Source of the DNA: Cyclobacteriaceae bacterium
Lineage (GTDB): Bacteria > Bacteroidota > Bacteroidia > Cytophagales > Cyclobacteriaceae
Length of the DNA stretch: 19,414 nt
Assembly (NCBI GenBank): GCA_019751475.1
Contig: JAIENH010000456.1
Location: 1 to 19,414, forward strand
Direction of reading: 5' to 3'
In this document: positions 1 to 8,516 of the stretch, piece after piece
Layout of the letters: each line of letters starts with the position of its first letter
How positions within the stretch are numbered: position 1 is the stretch's first letter
Notes under the pieces: generated by a model
The model's database searches: none
Told to the model about the DNA's origin: nothing
The model's input: only the letters and a program-made list of their open reading frames with translations
Position numbers and translations under genes: made by a program

Positions 1-1452
1 TACGTGATCGACCACATCGACACACTTGTGATCAAGAGCATTGAGCGGATGAGTCGCTTCAAGACGGTGGTGGGCAGCCGGTTGTCAAAAGCAGAGAAGG
101 AAGAATTGGTACGCAGGATAAAATTCGAACCATTTAAATATGTAGGGCAGGAGGAAGTTGAATTTTCTACTTCGCCCGTCTTTGCAAAAGAAAAACTGGA
201 GCCGCGCTTTACCGTATTGCGATCATACTTGGTGGCCAATAAAAATGGTTACGAGATGATGCGCGGAGGACTCACGCGATGCTCACCGGAGAAGGGAAGT
301 TTTCTTGTATCCAACCAGGATGGTGGCTTGTCAAAAGACACGTGGGTGGAGGCTCTTCCGAGCAAAGCTACTTCAGGGACCCTTGTGCACCGCACACCTG
401 ACATGAACCGCAAGGCGGTGCTGCCGAGCCGAGCTGCCGAAAATCTGTTTTGGGTAGGGCGCTATACGCAGCGGGTCATTCGCACCACGCGTTTCATTCG
501 GATTGTATTGCGAATCCTGACAGAGAAAAATTATTCCAACCAGGGAACAGAATCAGAGTACATACGAGTCTTACTCAAGACCGTCACTCATCTCACAGAC
601 ACCTATCCCGGATTTGTAGATGATGCGGAGGAGGAATTGAATAACCCGTTGCCGGAAATTCATCAATTGATTTGCAATCCGGCCCGGCCCGGCAGCATTT
701 TATTTACACTTAATAATCTCCTCAAATCCATGTATGCCGCCCGCGACCGATGGACGATGGACAGTTGGCGCATCATTGATGAGATTGAAAACGTGAGAAG
801 AAGAATTGGTGCGGTGGAACCGGAAGGAATACGGTATATTTTTTCCCTGCTCTATCAACTCAAGGGCGGGTTGCTTTCCTTTTCGGAAATGACACGGCAG
901 AGTATGTACCGCAGCGATGGCCGCACCATGTATCGTATGGGCCAACTCATTGAAGAAATTTTAATGGAGCTCGGTCAATACCAACCTATTCTTTCGTATG
1001 AGAACGATGAAAGCACGGAGTTTCAATTGCTGGAGGCACTTTTGATGAGTAACCAGAATCTCTCTTCCTACCGGAGTGTTTATCGCACTTCGCTCAATGC
1101 TTCACCTACTGTGGATTTACTCTTTTTAAATGGACAAAACCCAACGTCCATTCTTTCTCAATTGGAAGGATTGCTGAAATACTCAAAGGCGCTTGCACAA
1201 AAAGAAGGCACCAGCGGTGACAATGAAATTTCGTTGCTTGTGTTTGAATGTTACAGCCAGGTACGACTGATGGACATTACACAACTTATGGTAGCAGACC
1301 CGGAGACTCGCCACCGGAAAGCATTTGACGAATTTTGTTCTTCCTTGCAAAAGCAAATGATGCACCTGTCATCTAAACTCAGTGCTCATTATTTCAACCA
1401 CACCACTTACCAGCAACAAGGCGGTAAGGATGGTTTTCAATTTGAAGTGTAA
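1..1452 (+). CDS. Circularly permuted ATP-grasp / alpha-E fusion protein (5' end missing)
   Basis: The reading frame is open from base 1, so the true start lies upstream; the GTG at 4 is only the first start-like codon. Numbering from that GTG, residues about 60-120 resemble the end of a circularly permuted ATP-grasp type 2 domain, with a RSYLVA stretch near 73-78 and GGLTR at 88-92 (the family usually has PGGLTR; here the residue before GG is Arg). From about 140 the protein continues into a helical alpha-E domain, opened by SRAAENLFWVGRYTQR at 142-157. These proteins are predicted amide- or peptide-forming enzymes in cytoplasmic peptide synthesis or tagging. The two domains are often separate genes, and here they are fused. 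The stop is followed 3 bp later by a transglutaminase-like gene, the usual partner. The family is clear; substrate and product are unknown. Confidence 0.85.
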   Translation, partial: YVIDHIDTLVIKSIERMSRFKTVVGSRLSKAEKEELVRRIKFEPFKYVGQEEVEFSTSPVFAKEKLEPRFTVLRSYLVANKNGYEMMRGGLTRCSPEKGSFLVSNQDGGLSKDTWVEALPSKATSGTLVHRTPDMNRKAVLPSRAAENLFWVGRYTQRVIRTTRFIRIVLRILTEKNYSNQGTESEYIRVLLKTVTHLTDTYPGFVDDAEEELNNPLPEIHQLICNPARPGSILFTLNNLLKSMYAARDRWTMDSWRIIDEIENVRRRIGAVEPEGIRYIFSLLYQLKGGLLSFSEMTRQSMYRSDGRTMYRMGQLIEEILMELGQYQPILSYENDESTEFQLLEALLMSNQNLSSYRSVYRTSLNASPTVDLLFLNGQNPTSILSQLEGLLKYSKALAQKEGTSGDNEISLLVFECYSQVRLMDITQLMVADPETRHRKAFDEFCSSLQKQMMHLSSKLSAHYFNHTTYQQQGGKDGFQFEV

Positions 1453-1455
1453 CGC

Positions 1456-2331
1456 ATGCGCTACCAGATCCGGCACAGCACTGAGTACACGTATCAAGAC
1501 ATGGTGAGCACCGGCCACAACCGCTTGTGCCTTGTGCCGCTAACGACAACAGAGCAGCGTTGCATCTCATCGGATGTACACATCACACCCACGCCCGATG
1601 AGCTTACCTATCGCACCGATTTTTTTGGCAATACACTATTATTTATTTCCATTTATAAAGAGCACGACCACCTGGAAATTGTATCCGAGAGCCTGGTCGA
1701 AATTGAAAGCAGAGCAAATCCTGACAAAGCTATTAGTTCTTCTATTCGATGGTTTGACACGCAACAACTCTTGACTCATCAGAATGAAACGTATGCAGAC
1801 ATTTTGCAATACACGCTGCCGTCTCACTACGTACCATGTAGTCAGCCCATTTTGGATTTTGCCAGAGACTGTTTTCCTGCCGGAGCCTCACTCTGGGAAG
1901 GCTGCCAATCGCTGATGAAAAAAATTTATAGCTCAGTAGAATTTAAGCCGGGATTCACCACCGTGAATACGCCTGTGGAGGAAGTAGTGAAATCGAGGAA
2001 AGGTGTCTGTCAGGATTTTGCTCACCTGATGATTGCCTGCTTGCGCAACCTGCAGTTGCCAGCCCGGTATGTCAGCGGCTACATTGAAACGATTCCACCT
2101 CCCGGCAAGGCAAAGTTGGTGGGCTCAGATGCATCACACGCATGGGTGGCCGTATATTTTCCCGAGATTGGATGGGTAGAATTTGATCCGACCAACAACG
2201 TGCTGCCCACATCACGGCATATCACGGTAGCCGTTGGTCGCGATTATTTTGATGTAGCTCCGATTAAAGGAATCATTTTCAGCTCAGGTAAACAAAACAT
2301 AGTAGTGAAGGTGGATGTGAATAAGGTGTAG
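1456..2331 (+). CDS. Transglutaminase-like cysteine protease family protein
   Basis: This 291-residue protein has an N-terminal beta domain typical of bacterial transglutaminase-like proteins (about 1-85) and a papain-fold core. The triad is visible: Cys185 in GVCQDFAH, His228 in DASHAW and Asp244 in VEFDPTNN. I see no signal peptide, so it should act in the cytoplasm. The ATG at 1456 lies 3 bp after the preceding stop, so the two genes are almost certainly cotranscribed. In comparable neighbourhoods this protein accompanies alpha-E and ATP-grasp proteins and is proposed to cut or transfer the peptide linkages they make. That role is inference from context. The gene ends 5 bp before the convergent radA stop. 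Confidence 0.9.
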   Translation: MRYQIRHSTEYTYQDMVSTGHNRLCLVPLTTTEQRCISSDVHITPTPDELTYRTDFFGNTLLFISIYKEHDHLEIVSESLVEIESRANPDKAISSSIRWFDTQQLLTHQNETYADILQYTLPSHYVPCSQPILDFARDCFPAGASLWEGCQSLMKKIYSSVEFKPGFTTVNTPVEEVVKSRKGVCQDFAHLMIACLRNLQLPARYVSGYIETIPPPGKAKLVGSDASHAWVAVYFPEIGWVEFDPTNNVLPTSRHITVAVGRDYFDVAPIKGIIFSSGKQNIVVKVDVNKV

Positions 2332-2336
2332 ACGTA

Positions 2337-3314
2337 CTACCCAAACAAATCCTGAAACACATCTTGCAACTTGCCAAAGCCTTTGACTTGAATTTTGGTC
2401 TTCCTCACGTCCAGCGATTTTTGATTGAACTTTGAAATGTAAATTTCGCTAAAGCCTAATTTCTCTGCCTCCAATATTCGTTGCTCAATGCGATTCACGG
2501 CTCGAAGCTCACCACCCAATCCTACTTCGGCCGCGAAGCAAATTTTCTCACTGATCGGAATTTCTTCCATCGATGAGATCACCGAAATACAAAGAGCGAG
2601 GTCGATGGCGGGATCTTCTACATAAATACCACCGGCCATGTTCACAAATACATCTTGTGTGCCCATGCGAAACCCACATCGCTTTTCGAGCACTGCCAGC
2701 AGCATATTAAGCCGCTTGTGATCAAAGCCTGTTGGGGTGCGTTGCGGTGTGCCGTAGGAGGCTGGGCTCACCAATGATTGTATCTCAATAAGCAACGGCC
2801 GGTTACCTTCAATAGTCGCTCCGATGGTCGCGCCACTGAGGGGACCATCTTTTTGAGAGATTAAAATTTCAGACGGATTATTTACTTCGCGCAAGCCGGT
2901 GCTGCGCATTTCATAGATGCCAATTTCAGATGTGGAGCCAAACCTGTTTTTGGTCGTTCGCAAAATTCGATAGGCCAGATGCTGGTCGCCCTCAAATTGC
3001 AACACCGTGTCGACCATGTGCTCCAGCACTTTTGGCCCTGCCAGCGAACCATCTTTGGTGATGTGGCCAACCAGGAATACAGGCGTGTTGGTTTCCTTGG
3101 CAAACTTCATCAACTCACCCGCACATTGCCGCACCTGCCCAATGCTGCCGGGCGTACTATCCAGCAACGGTGAGTAGAGAGTTTGAATAGAATCAATGAT
3201 CAACAGTTGAGGCATCAGCGACTCAATCGTCAAAAAGATATTTCGGGTGTTGGTTTCTGTAAGCGTGAAAAAGTTTTTTGTTGTACCCGGAAGACCAAGA
3301 CGTTGTGCTCGCAT
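2337..3314 (-). CDS. radA: RadA C-terminal fragment (Walker B, KNRFG, Lon-like domain)
   Basis: This is the remaining 325 residues of RadA in the same frame. Its ATG directly follows the TAA that ends the upstream fragment. It carries Walker B LLIID at 37-41, GHITKDGSLAGPK near 83-95, the RadA-specific KNRFG at 122-126, and the Lon-protease-like domain from about 175 to the end, with DVFVNMAGG at 221-229. The first residues (MRAQRLGLP) match the family interior, so this ATG is an internal Met codon and not an ancestral start. Reinitiation at the TAAATG junction could yield this polypeptide in the cell. Whether two separate halves could rebuild an ATPase is unknown. Confidence 0.85.
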   Translation of the reverse strand: MRAQRLGLPGTTKNFFTLTETNTRNIFLTIESLMPQLLIIDSIQTLYSPLLDSTPGSIGQVRQCAGELMKFAKETNTPVFLVGHITKDGSLAGPKVLEHMVDTVLQFEGDQHLAYRILRTTKNRFGSTSEIGIYEMRSTGLREVNNPSEILISQKDGPLSGATIGATIEGNRPLLIEIQSLVSPASYGTPQRTPTGFDHKRLNMLLAVLEKRCGFRMGTQDVFVNMAGGIYVEDPAIDLALCISVISSMEEIPISEKICFAAEVGLGGELRAVNRIEQRILEAEKLGFSEIYISKFNQKSLDVRKTKIQVKGFGKLQDVFQDLFG

Positions 3315-3713
3315 TTATATTTGCTGTTCACTCTCTTCGCCTGACACAAATAACACCTTGAAATTTTTAAGGGCGAGACCCACCTGCAGCATCAACGTAG
3401 ACTTGCCGATACCCGGTTCGCCACCGATTAGCACCAGCGAACCTGGCACGATACCACCACCCAGTACACGATCCAATTCCTGGTCAGGCGTGGCCATTCT
3501 CACTTCGTGACCTGATTCAATTTCCTCCAGTGTTTTCGGCTGACTGATTTTTGATCGACCTGTTTCCTGGCGCCAGTCATTTTTTGCTTCGGCTTTCGCA
3601 ACTACTTCTTCTACAAAAGAATTCCACGCACCACAGGACGGGCACTTACCGAGCCACTTGGAAGCTTCATATCCGCAACTTTGGCAGAAAAAAGAGGATT
3701 TGGGTTTGGGCAT
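3315..3713 (-). CDS. radA: RadA N-terminal fragment (zinc finger and Walker A)
   Basis: RadA/Sms is a RecA-like ATPase with a zinc finger that promotes branch migration in recombinational repair. This 132-residue piece holds the zinc finger (Cys10, Cys13, Cys24, Cys27) and the Walker A loop GEPGIGKST at 98-106, then ends after GEESEQQI at the premature TAA. The ATG at 3713 is supported by the family's short N-terminus before the zinc finger. Without the second fragment it lacks Walker B, the KNRFG motif and the Lon-like domain, so it cannot work alone. About 90 bp separates it from the divergent DUF3857 gene; I found no convincing promoter there. Confidence 0.85.
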   Translation of the reverse strand: MPKPKSSFFCQSCGYEASKWLGKCPSCGAWNSFVEEVVAKAEAKNDWRQETGRSKISQPKTLEEIESGHEVRMATPDQELDRVLGGGIVPGSLVLIGGEPGIGKSTLMLQVGLALKNFKVLFVSGEESEQQI

Positions 3714-3804
3714 TAATTTTTATGACATGTAAAATTCAATCAACAAATAAGGAAATATTAGCAACAAATTGTAATTTGTCTTGCCACTGTATTCACTATA
3801 TCAA

Positions 3805-5727
3805 ATGCTACTGACTAAACTGTATCTAATAGGCCTCTTACTTATACACATGAGCATACTGGCGGACGCCAAACGGCCAAAAATTATTTTCGGAAATATC
3901 CCAAAGACAGAATTAACTATGAGTGCATATGAAAAAGACTCAATGGCTCCGGCCGTTGTACTCTTCGACTACGGTGAGTTGGACATAGAAAAGCTAGTTT
4001 ATTATAGGTACACAAAGATTAAAATACTTAAGAAAGACGGCTATTACTTGTCGGATGTTTCAGTGCCACTATTTGGTAGTGAAGAAATTTCTAATTTTCG
4101 GGCAGCCACCTATAATTACAGGGGAGGCAAAATGGAAATTTCTTCCGTGGAGAGTAAAGCAAAGTTTACGGAAGAATTCATAGATGGAATTCAAGTGTAC
4201 AAGTGGGCAATGTCAGATGTTCAAGAAGGCTCTGTTATTGAATATGAATATTACGTCTCGAGTGAATCAGGCTTTAGCCTTCGTGACTGGGAGTTTCAAA
4301 CAAATGTTCCAATTGCCCATTCGGAGTTTTATCTTGTTCAAGGAACGGCTAATAAGGCGCAGATTTTTATTCAGGGTTATTTGACTCCCAACCAGGTAGA
4401 CGAAAATCATTGGATTATGAAAAATGTTCCTGCTTTTGTAGAGGAGCCATTTATTGGTTCGAAGAAAAATTATATTTCAAAAGTAAATGTTGAATTGGCT
4501 TCCGCGGCAACCATGGTCGCAGACAGATCAATGAGATTGCCTCGATACTCTATACAGTTCTATAATTTTAGTACTGATTGGTCAGATGTAGCGAGATCGT
4601 ATAGATACATGTTTGCTCCGAATGGTCAAGTGAAATGGACGACTTTTCTAGAGAAGCAATCCAATGATATTATAGCTGAATTGAAAAATCCAGATGATAA
4701 AGTCAGAGCCATTCATGAGTATGTTCAAAAGACAATGTTATGGAATGGGAGGTATTCAACAGGGATTCGGAAAAAGGGACTTAAACCAATTATTGAAGAA
4801 AAGACGGGCACCTCCGGGGAAATAAATCTAATGTTGCTTGCCATGCTCAGGCAGATAGGATTGCCGGCAGATCTAGTACTTCTTAGTACTAAAGAAAATG
4901 GTTTTTTAAGACAAGACGTGCCGAACCGTAGTCAATTTAACAATGTAATAGTTATGACGGACTACAAATCAGAGAAAATGCTAATAGATGCAACAAGCAA
5001 ATTTTTGCCTATCGAGTATATTCCAGAATCATGCCTAAACGGTCTTGGTTATTGGGTTAAGGAAGCGAACTTTGAATGGATTCCACTTGAAAACCCAAAA
5101 GCAAAGAACAAGACAATAGTCACGACTGATCTTAAACTTGCCAATGATGGCTCAATCAGTGTTTTCCTTGATTATACTAAATCTGGTTATGAAGCAAAGG
5201 AATTAAGGAAAGCGCTTGCAACCGAAAAAGAGACTTATGCGCTAAAACAATTTAAACAAGTCAATCCGTCAAACCTGAAATACGAATTTCTAAATACTCA
5301 AGATTTATCACTGCCTACTAAGGAGCGCTATCAATTTGATGTAAGCGACCTTAGCATAAAATCTGGGAAATCTATTTATTTGAAGCCTGTATTATTTTTT
5401 TCCACCGATGAAAACCCATTTAAGCTTGAAACAAGAATTTATCCGGTTGATTTTGGTTATCCTAAGGAGCTAACCTATACAGCCAAAATATCTATTCCTC
5501 CCGGATTTGAAGTCGAAGAATTGCCCAAAGCAAAAATGGCTTTATTGCCCGAGGGTGGTGGAAAATTTATTTTTAATGCGGTAGCTCAAGGCAATGTAAT
5601 AACCGTTATCAACCAATTTATGCTAAGCAAGAGTTTCTTTGCCCAAACAGAGTATCCGGATTTGCGGGAGTTTTACAACATTATGGCCGCAAAACATGCA
5701 GAGCAGATAATACTTAGAGAAAAATGA
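3805..5727 (+). CDS. Secreted DUF3857 / transglutaminase-fold protein, catalytic residues replaced
   Basis: I start at ATG 3805 (640 residues), which puts a signal peptide at the N-terminus: short basic stretch, hydrophobic LYLIGLLLIHMSIL, then ADA. A TTG at 3781 would add eight residues that spoil it. The N-terminal half is a DUF3857 beta domain, followed by a transglutaminase fold from about 285 and a C-terminal beta region. Where active members have GDC, this protein has GTSGEINL with Ser337, and the His position after FN is Asn380; only Asp395 in LIDAT remains. It therefore looks like a non-catalytic, perhaps carbohydrate- or peptide-binding, envelope protein. I recall similar losses in Bacteroidota relatives, so this may be a subfamily trait. 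It is followed 7 bp later by an active-looking paralogue, forming an operon. Confidence 0.85.
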   Translation: MLLTKLYLIGLLLIHMSILADAKRPKIIFGNIPKTELTMSAYEKDSMAPAVVLFDYGELDIEKLVYYRYTKIKILKKDGYYLSDVSVPLFGSEEISNFRAATYNYRGGKMEISSVESKAKFTEEFIDGIQVYKWAMSDVQEGSVIEYEYYVSSESGFSLRDWEFQTNVPIAHSEFYLVQGTANKAQIFIQGYLTPNQVDENHWIMKNVPAFVEEPFIGSKKNYISKVNVELASAATMVADRSMRLPRYSIQFYNFSTDWSDVARSYRYMFAPNGQVKWTTFLEKQSNDIIAELKNPDDKVRAIHEYVQKTMLWNGRYSTGIRKKGLKPIIEEKTGTSGEINLMLLAMLRQIGLPADLVLLSTKENGFLRQDVPNRSQFNNVIVMTDYKSEKMLIDATSKFLPIEYIPESCLNGLGYWVKEANFEWIPLENPKAKNKTIVTTDLKLANDGSISVFLDYTKSGYEAKELRKALATEKETYALKQFKQVNPSNLKYEFLNTQDLSLPTKERYQFDVSDLSIKSGKSIYLKPVLFFSTDENPFKLETRIYPVDFGYPKELTYTAKISIPPGFEVEELPKAKMALLPEGGGKFIFNAVAQGNVITVINQFMLSKSFFAQTEYPDLREFYNIMAAKHAEQIILREK

Positions 5728-5734
5728 AATCTTT

Positions 5735-7651
5735 ATGAGACTTTCAATTACAGCACTTTTTATTGCTTCCATTTATATTGTTTATGGCAATCGAGAAATA
5801 AAGTATGCGGTGAGAGATATTCCAGCGAACCTGAGAAAGGATGCGAACGTAGTGATAAGAAAGAGTAACTCTTCATTTCGAATACTATCTAAAAGTAAAG
5901 CCGTTCATCGTACAGAAAAGGCCTACACAATTTTAAATGAACAGGGCAAAAAGTTTGCACTAGAAGTGATTGGGTACGACAACTTAAGTAAGATTTCGTC
6001 CTTTTCTGGAACATTATATGATTCTTCCGGCCAAGTTATTAAGAAGGTCAATTTACTTGAGATGCACGATCAAAGCGCGGTTTCAGGCTTCAGTCTTTAC
6101 GAAGACAATCGATTAAAATGGTACGATCTTTCTTACGGTGTATATCCTTATACAGTAGAGTTTGAATCTGAAGTTAATTTTAAATTCCTGTTTTATATCC
6201 CCACCTTCATGCCTATCCAGGACGAGAAGATGAGTCTTCAGGAAGCCCTGTATTCATTAGAATTTTCTAATGACTGGAATTTAGCTCCACGATATAAGTT
6301 GCAAAACATTTCTGCTAATCAGCAGAAGATTCAAGATGGAGGTGTTACCAAACTACAATGGCGCCTTCATAATATTTTAGCAATTGAAAAGGAACCTCTA
6401 GCGCCACCTCTACAAAAGCAATTGCCAGCTATTTATGCCGCCCCTACAACTTTCGAATTTGATGATTATGATGGAACTATGAAGACCTGGAATGGTTTTG
6501 GTGAATGGATTAGTAAACTCAACATCAATCGTGATCAGTTGCCGCCTGAAACAAAGAAACAGGTGAAAGAACTTACGTCAGATTTGAATTCAACAGAAGA
6601 GAAAGCGAAAGTTCTCTACGAATATTTGCAGAATAAGACCAGGTACGTAAGTATTCAGGTGGGTATTGGGGGATTTCAACCTTTTGAGGCCAAAGTAGTG
6701 GATGAGGCTGGCTATGGTGATTGTAAAGCTCTTTCAAATTACATGGTGGCCCTTCTTAAAGAAGCCGGAGTGAAGGCATTCTATACCTTGATTCGCGCTG
6801 GTGCAGATGCGTCTGAAATTGAGTCGGATTTTCCAAGCACACAGTTCAATCATGCTATAGCTTTTGTGCCTACTGAAAAAGATACATTGTGGCTCGAATG
6901 CACAAGCCAAACAAATCCTTTCGGCTATCTGGGGACTTTTACATATGATAGAAATGCTTTGGCGATAACTGAGGACGGTGCTAAGATTATTAAAACCAGG
7001 GACTATTCAAGTGAGGAAAACCTTCAAAGCCGAACGGCCTCTGTCGTGATAGATGCGGCAGGAAATGGAATCGCAAAAGTGGCCACAACATATAAAGGCC
7101 TTCAATACGAAAACGGAAATTTGAATTTCATTTTGGATGACCGATTGGAAGACCAAAAGTCTTGGATTCTGAAAAATACCCCTATACCAAATTTTACCGT
7201 ATTAGACTTTAAAACCCAAACCAATAAATCTAAAATACCAAGCGCGCGAATAGATTTAGATCTTGACCTTCGTAAGCTGGGAAGTCAAAGTGGGAAGAGA
7301 TTATTCCTCAACCCCAATTTATTAAATCGCTCAACCTATATTCCAGAGAACTTTGGACAAAGAAAAACCGAAATCCAAAGACGCTTCGGTTATATGGATA
7401 TTGACACAATTTACTATACGTTACCGGATCACTTTCGCCCAGAAGCAATTCCTTCTCCAACCACAATAAGATCTCGTTTTGGTGAATATGACTCAAGTGT
7501 AAAAGTAGATGCAGGGAAAGTCGTTTATATTCGCAGGGTTAAAATAAACAAAGGCACGTTTCCCCCACCCTCCTATACGGAGTTGATCGACTTTTATCGC
7601 AACATCAGCAAGGCCGACAACATTAAATTGGTGTTCGTCAGCAAGACGTGA
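5735..7651 (+). CDS. Secreted DUF3857 / transglutaminase-like protein, triad intact
   Basis: This 638-residue protein begins with a signal peptide (MRLSITALFIASIYIVYG), so it should be periplasmic or surface-exposed. DUF3857 covers roughly 40-230 and the transglutaminase core roughly 270-400. The likely triad is Cys330 in GYGDCKALSNYM, His373 in QFNHAIAF and Glu388 in LWLECTSQTNPFGYLG; the acidic residue is Glu rather than Asp, which I believe is common in this subfamily. A beta-rich C-terminal part follows. It shares its architecture with the preceding gene, and the 7-bp gap implies one transcript, giving a catalytic/non-catalytic pair. The substrate is unknown; cell-surface polysaccharide or peptide processing is a guess. 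Its TGA abuts the convergent dehydrogenase stop with no spacer. Confidence 0.88.
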   Translation: MRLSITALFIASIYIVYGNREIKYAVRDIPANLRKDANVVIRKSNSSFRILSKSKAVHRTEKAYTILNEQGKKFALEVIGYDNLSKISSFSGTLYDSSGQVIKKVNLLEMHDQSAVSGFSLYEDNRLKWYDLSYGVYPYTVEFESEVNFKFLFYIPTFMPIQDEKMSLQEALYSLEFSNDWNLAPRYKLQNISANQQKIQDGGVTKLQWRLHNILAIEKEPLAPPLQKQLPAIYAAPTTFEFDDYDGTMKTWNGFGEWISKLNINRDQLPPETKKQVKELTSDLNSTEEKAKVLYEYLQNKTRYVSIQVGIGGFQPFEAKVVDEAGYGDCKALSNYMVALLKEAGVKAFYTLIRAGADASEIESDFPSTQFNHAIAFVPTEKDTLWLECTSQTNPFGYLGTFTYDRNALAITEDGAKIIKTRDYSSEENLQSRTASVVIDAAGNGIAKVATTYKGLQYENGNLNFILDDRLEDQKSWILKNTPIPNFTVLDFKTQTNKSKIPSARIDLDLDLRKLGSQSGKRLFLNPNLLNRSTYIPENFGQRKTEIQRRFGYMDIDTIYYTLPDHFRPEAIPSPTTIRSRFGEYDSSVKVDAGKVVYIRRVKINKGTFPPPSYTELIDFYRNISKADNIKLVFVSKT

Positions 7652-8458
7652 TCACTTGAGCGGGCTGTCGGGCTCGCGGGCCATCACGTTGTAAACGATT
7701 TTATCCATTAGCCCTGGCCACCATTTGTTCATGAATACTGTGAATTTTCCTTGCCGGGTGAGAACAATTATTTTTTTTCGCTTTACCGTAGCGTGATAAA
7801 TGTGCGCTGCACATTCTTCAGCGCTCATCATGTCATTTTCATCACGGGGCGAATCACCTTGCAGCGAGCCGTCTTTTGTGAGTGAGCGCTTGCGAATGTT
7901 TGACGTGGTAAAGCCTGGGCATGCGGTGAGAACATGCACGCCTTTTTTCAGCATCTCCGTACGTAGTACTTCCAGAAAGCCGTTGAGAGCAAATTTAGAA
8001 GCCGAATACCCTGTGCGGCCGGGCAAGCCGCGATACCCTGCGATGGACGACATGCCAATCACCGAGCCTTTGTTTTGAAGAATTTGGGGAAGACAATACT
8101 TGGTGGCATAGAGTACTCCATTGAAATTAATGTCCATCACTTTTTTCACTACGGCCAGGTCAACTTCTTCAAACAGGGCCCGCATGGTGATGCCTGCGTT
8201 GTTAATAAGTATGTCAATGCGACCGTAGAGCTGCATGGCTTCTGCCGCCATTTTTTTGTTGTCATCTTCAGTGCTTACATCGGCTTGGAAGCCAGCGATG
8301 ACAATACCTTTGCTTTTCAGTTCGTTTACCGTCTCATCAAGATCTGTTTTGTTCCGACCGGTGATTAAAATTTTTGAACCTTCCCCACCAAATTTTTCTG
8401 CCAGCGCTTTGCCGATGCCGGACGATCCGCCTGTGATGATTACTACTTTGTCTTTCAT
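7652..8458 (-). CDS. Short-chain dehydrogenase/reductase (SDR)
   Basis: This is a 268-residue classical SDR using NAD(P)H. It has the cofactor-binding TGGSSGIG at 9-16, NNAG at 86-89, a catalytic Ser at 137 or 138, and the YSASK motif with Tyr151 and Lys155. The C-terminal tail (about 200-268) has the RKKIIVLTRQGK and KWWPGL stretches seen in SDRs annotated as membrane-associated lipid or ketosphinganine-type reductases, but I cannot assign a substrate. I chose ATG 8458: the frame is open 33 codons further, but that extension would run into the divergent acyltransferase gene and adds a basic, non-conserved leader. The two divergent starts lie 58 bp apart. Confidence 0.85.
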   Translation of the reverse strand: MKDKVVIITGGSSGIGKALAEKFGGEGSKILITGRNKTDLDETVNELKSKGIVIAGFQADVSTEDDNKKMAAEAMQLYGRIDILINNAGITMRALFEEVDLAVVKKVMDINFNGVLYATKYCLPQILQNKGSVIGMSSIAGYRGLPGRTGYSASKFALNGFLEVLRTEMLKKGVHVLTACPGFTTSNIRKRSLTKDGSLQGDSPRDENDMMSAEECAAHIYHATVKRKKIIVLTRQGKFTVFMNKWWPGLMDKIVYNVMAREPDSPLK

Positions 8459-8516
8459 GCCAACCGTACTAGGAATGGTAAAAGTAATTAAAACATTCGC
8501 GTAATTTACTGCGCGT

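Larger units (their letters stand above)
2337..3713 (-). pseudogene. radA: radA, interrupted by an in-frame stop codon
   Basis: Joined across codon 133, the two fragments below make a 458-codon RadA/Sms, the normal length for the family, with every domain in order and no frame change. The only lesion is a TAA at 3315-3317 where relatives usually have a Lys or Ala codon between QQ-hydrophobic and MRA. AAA to TAA is a single substitution. It is listed as a pseudogene for the whole locus; whether the product is really lost is open, because ATG follows the stop directly. Confidence 0.75.

Noticed and set aside
3781..3804. TTG start for the first DUF3857 protein
   Set aside because: It adds eight residues before a signal peptide that is well formed from the ATG at 3805.
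3714..3804. Divergent promoters between radA and the DUF3857 gene
   Set aside because: Several TTATTTG- and TAATTTG-like words occur on both strands, but none has the right spacing to an upstream TTTG or TTG.
7646..7657. Palindrome TGATCA at the junction of two convergent genes
   Set aside because: It arises from a TGA abutting the reverse complement of another TGA. A 6-bp palindrome without stem extension or U-run is not a terminator.
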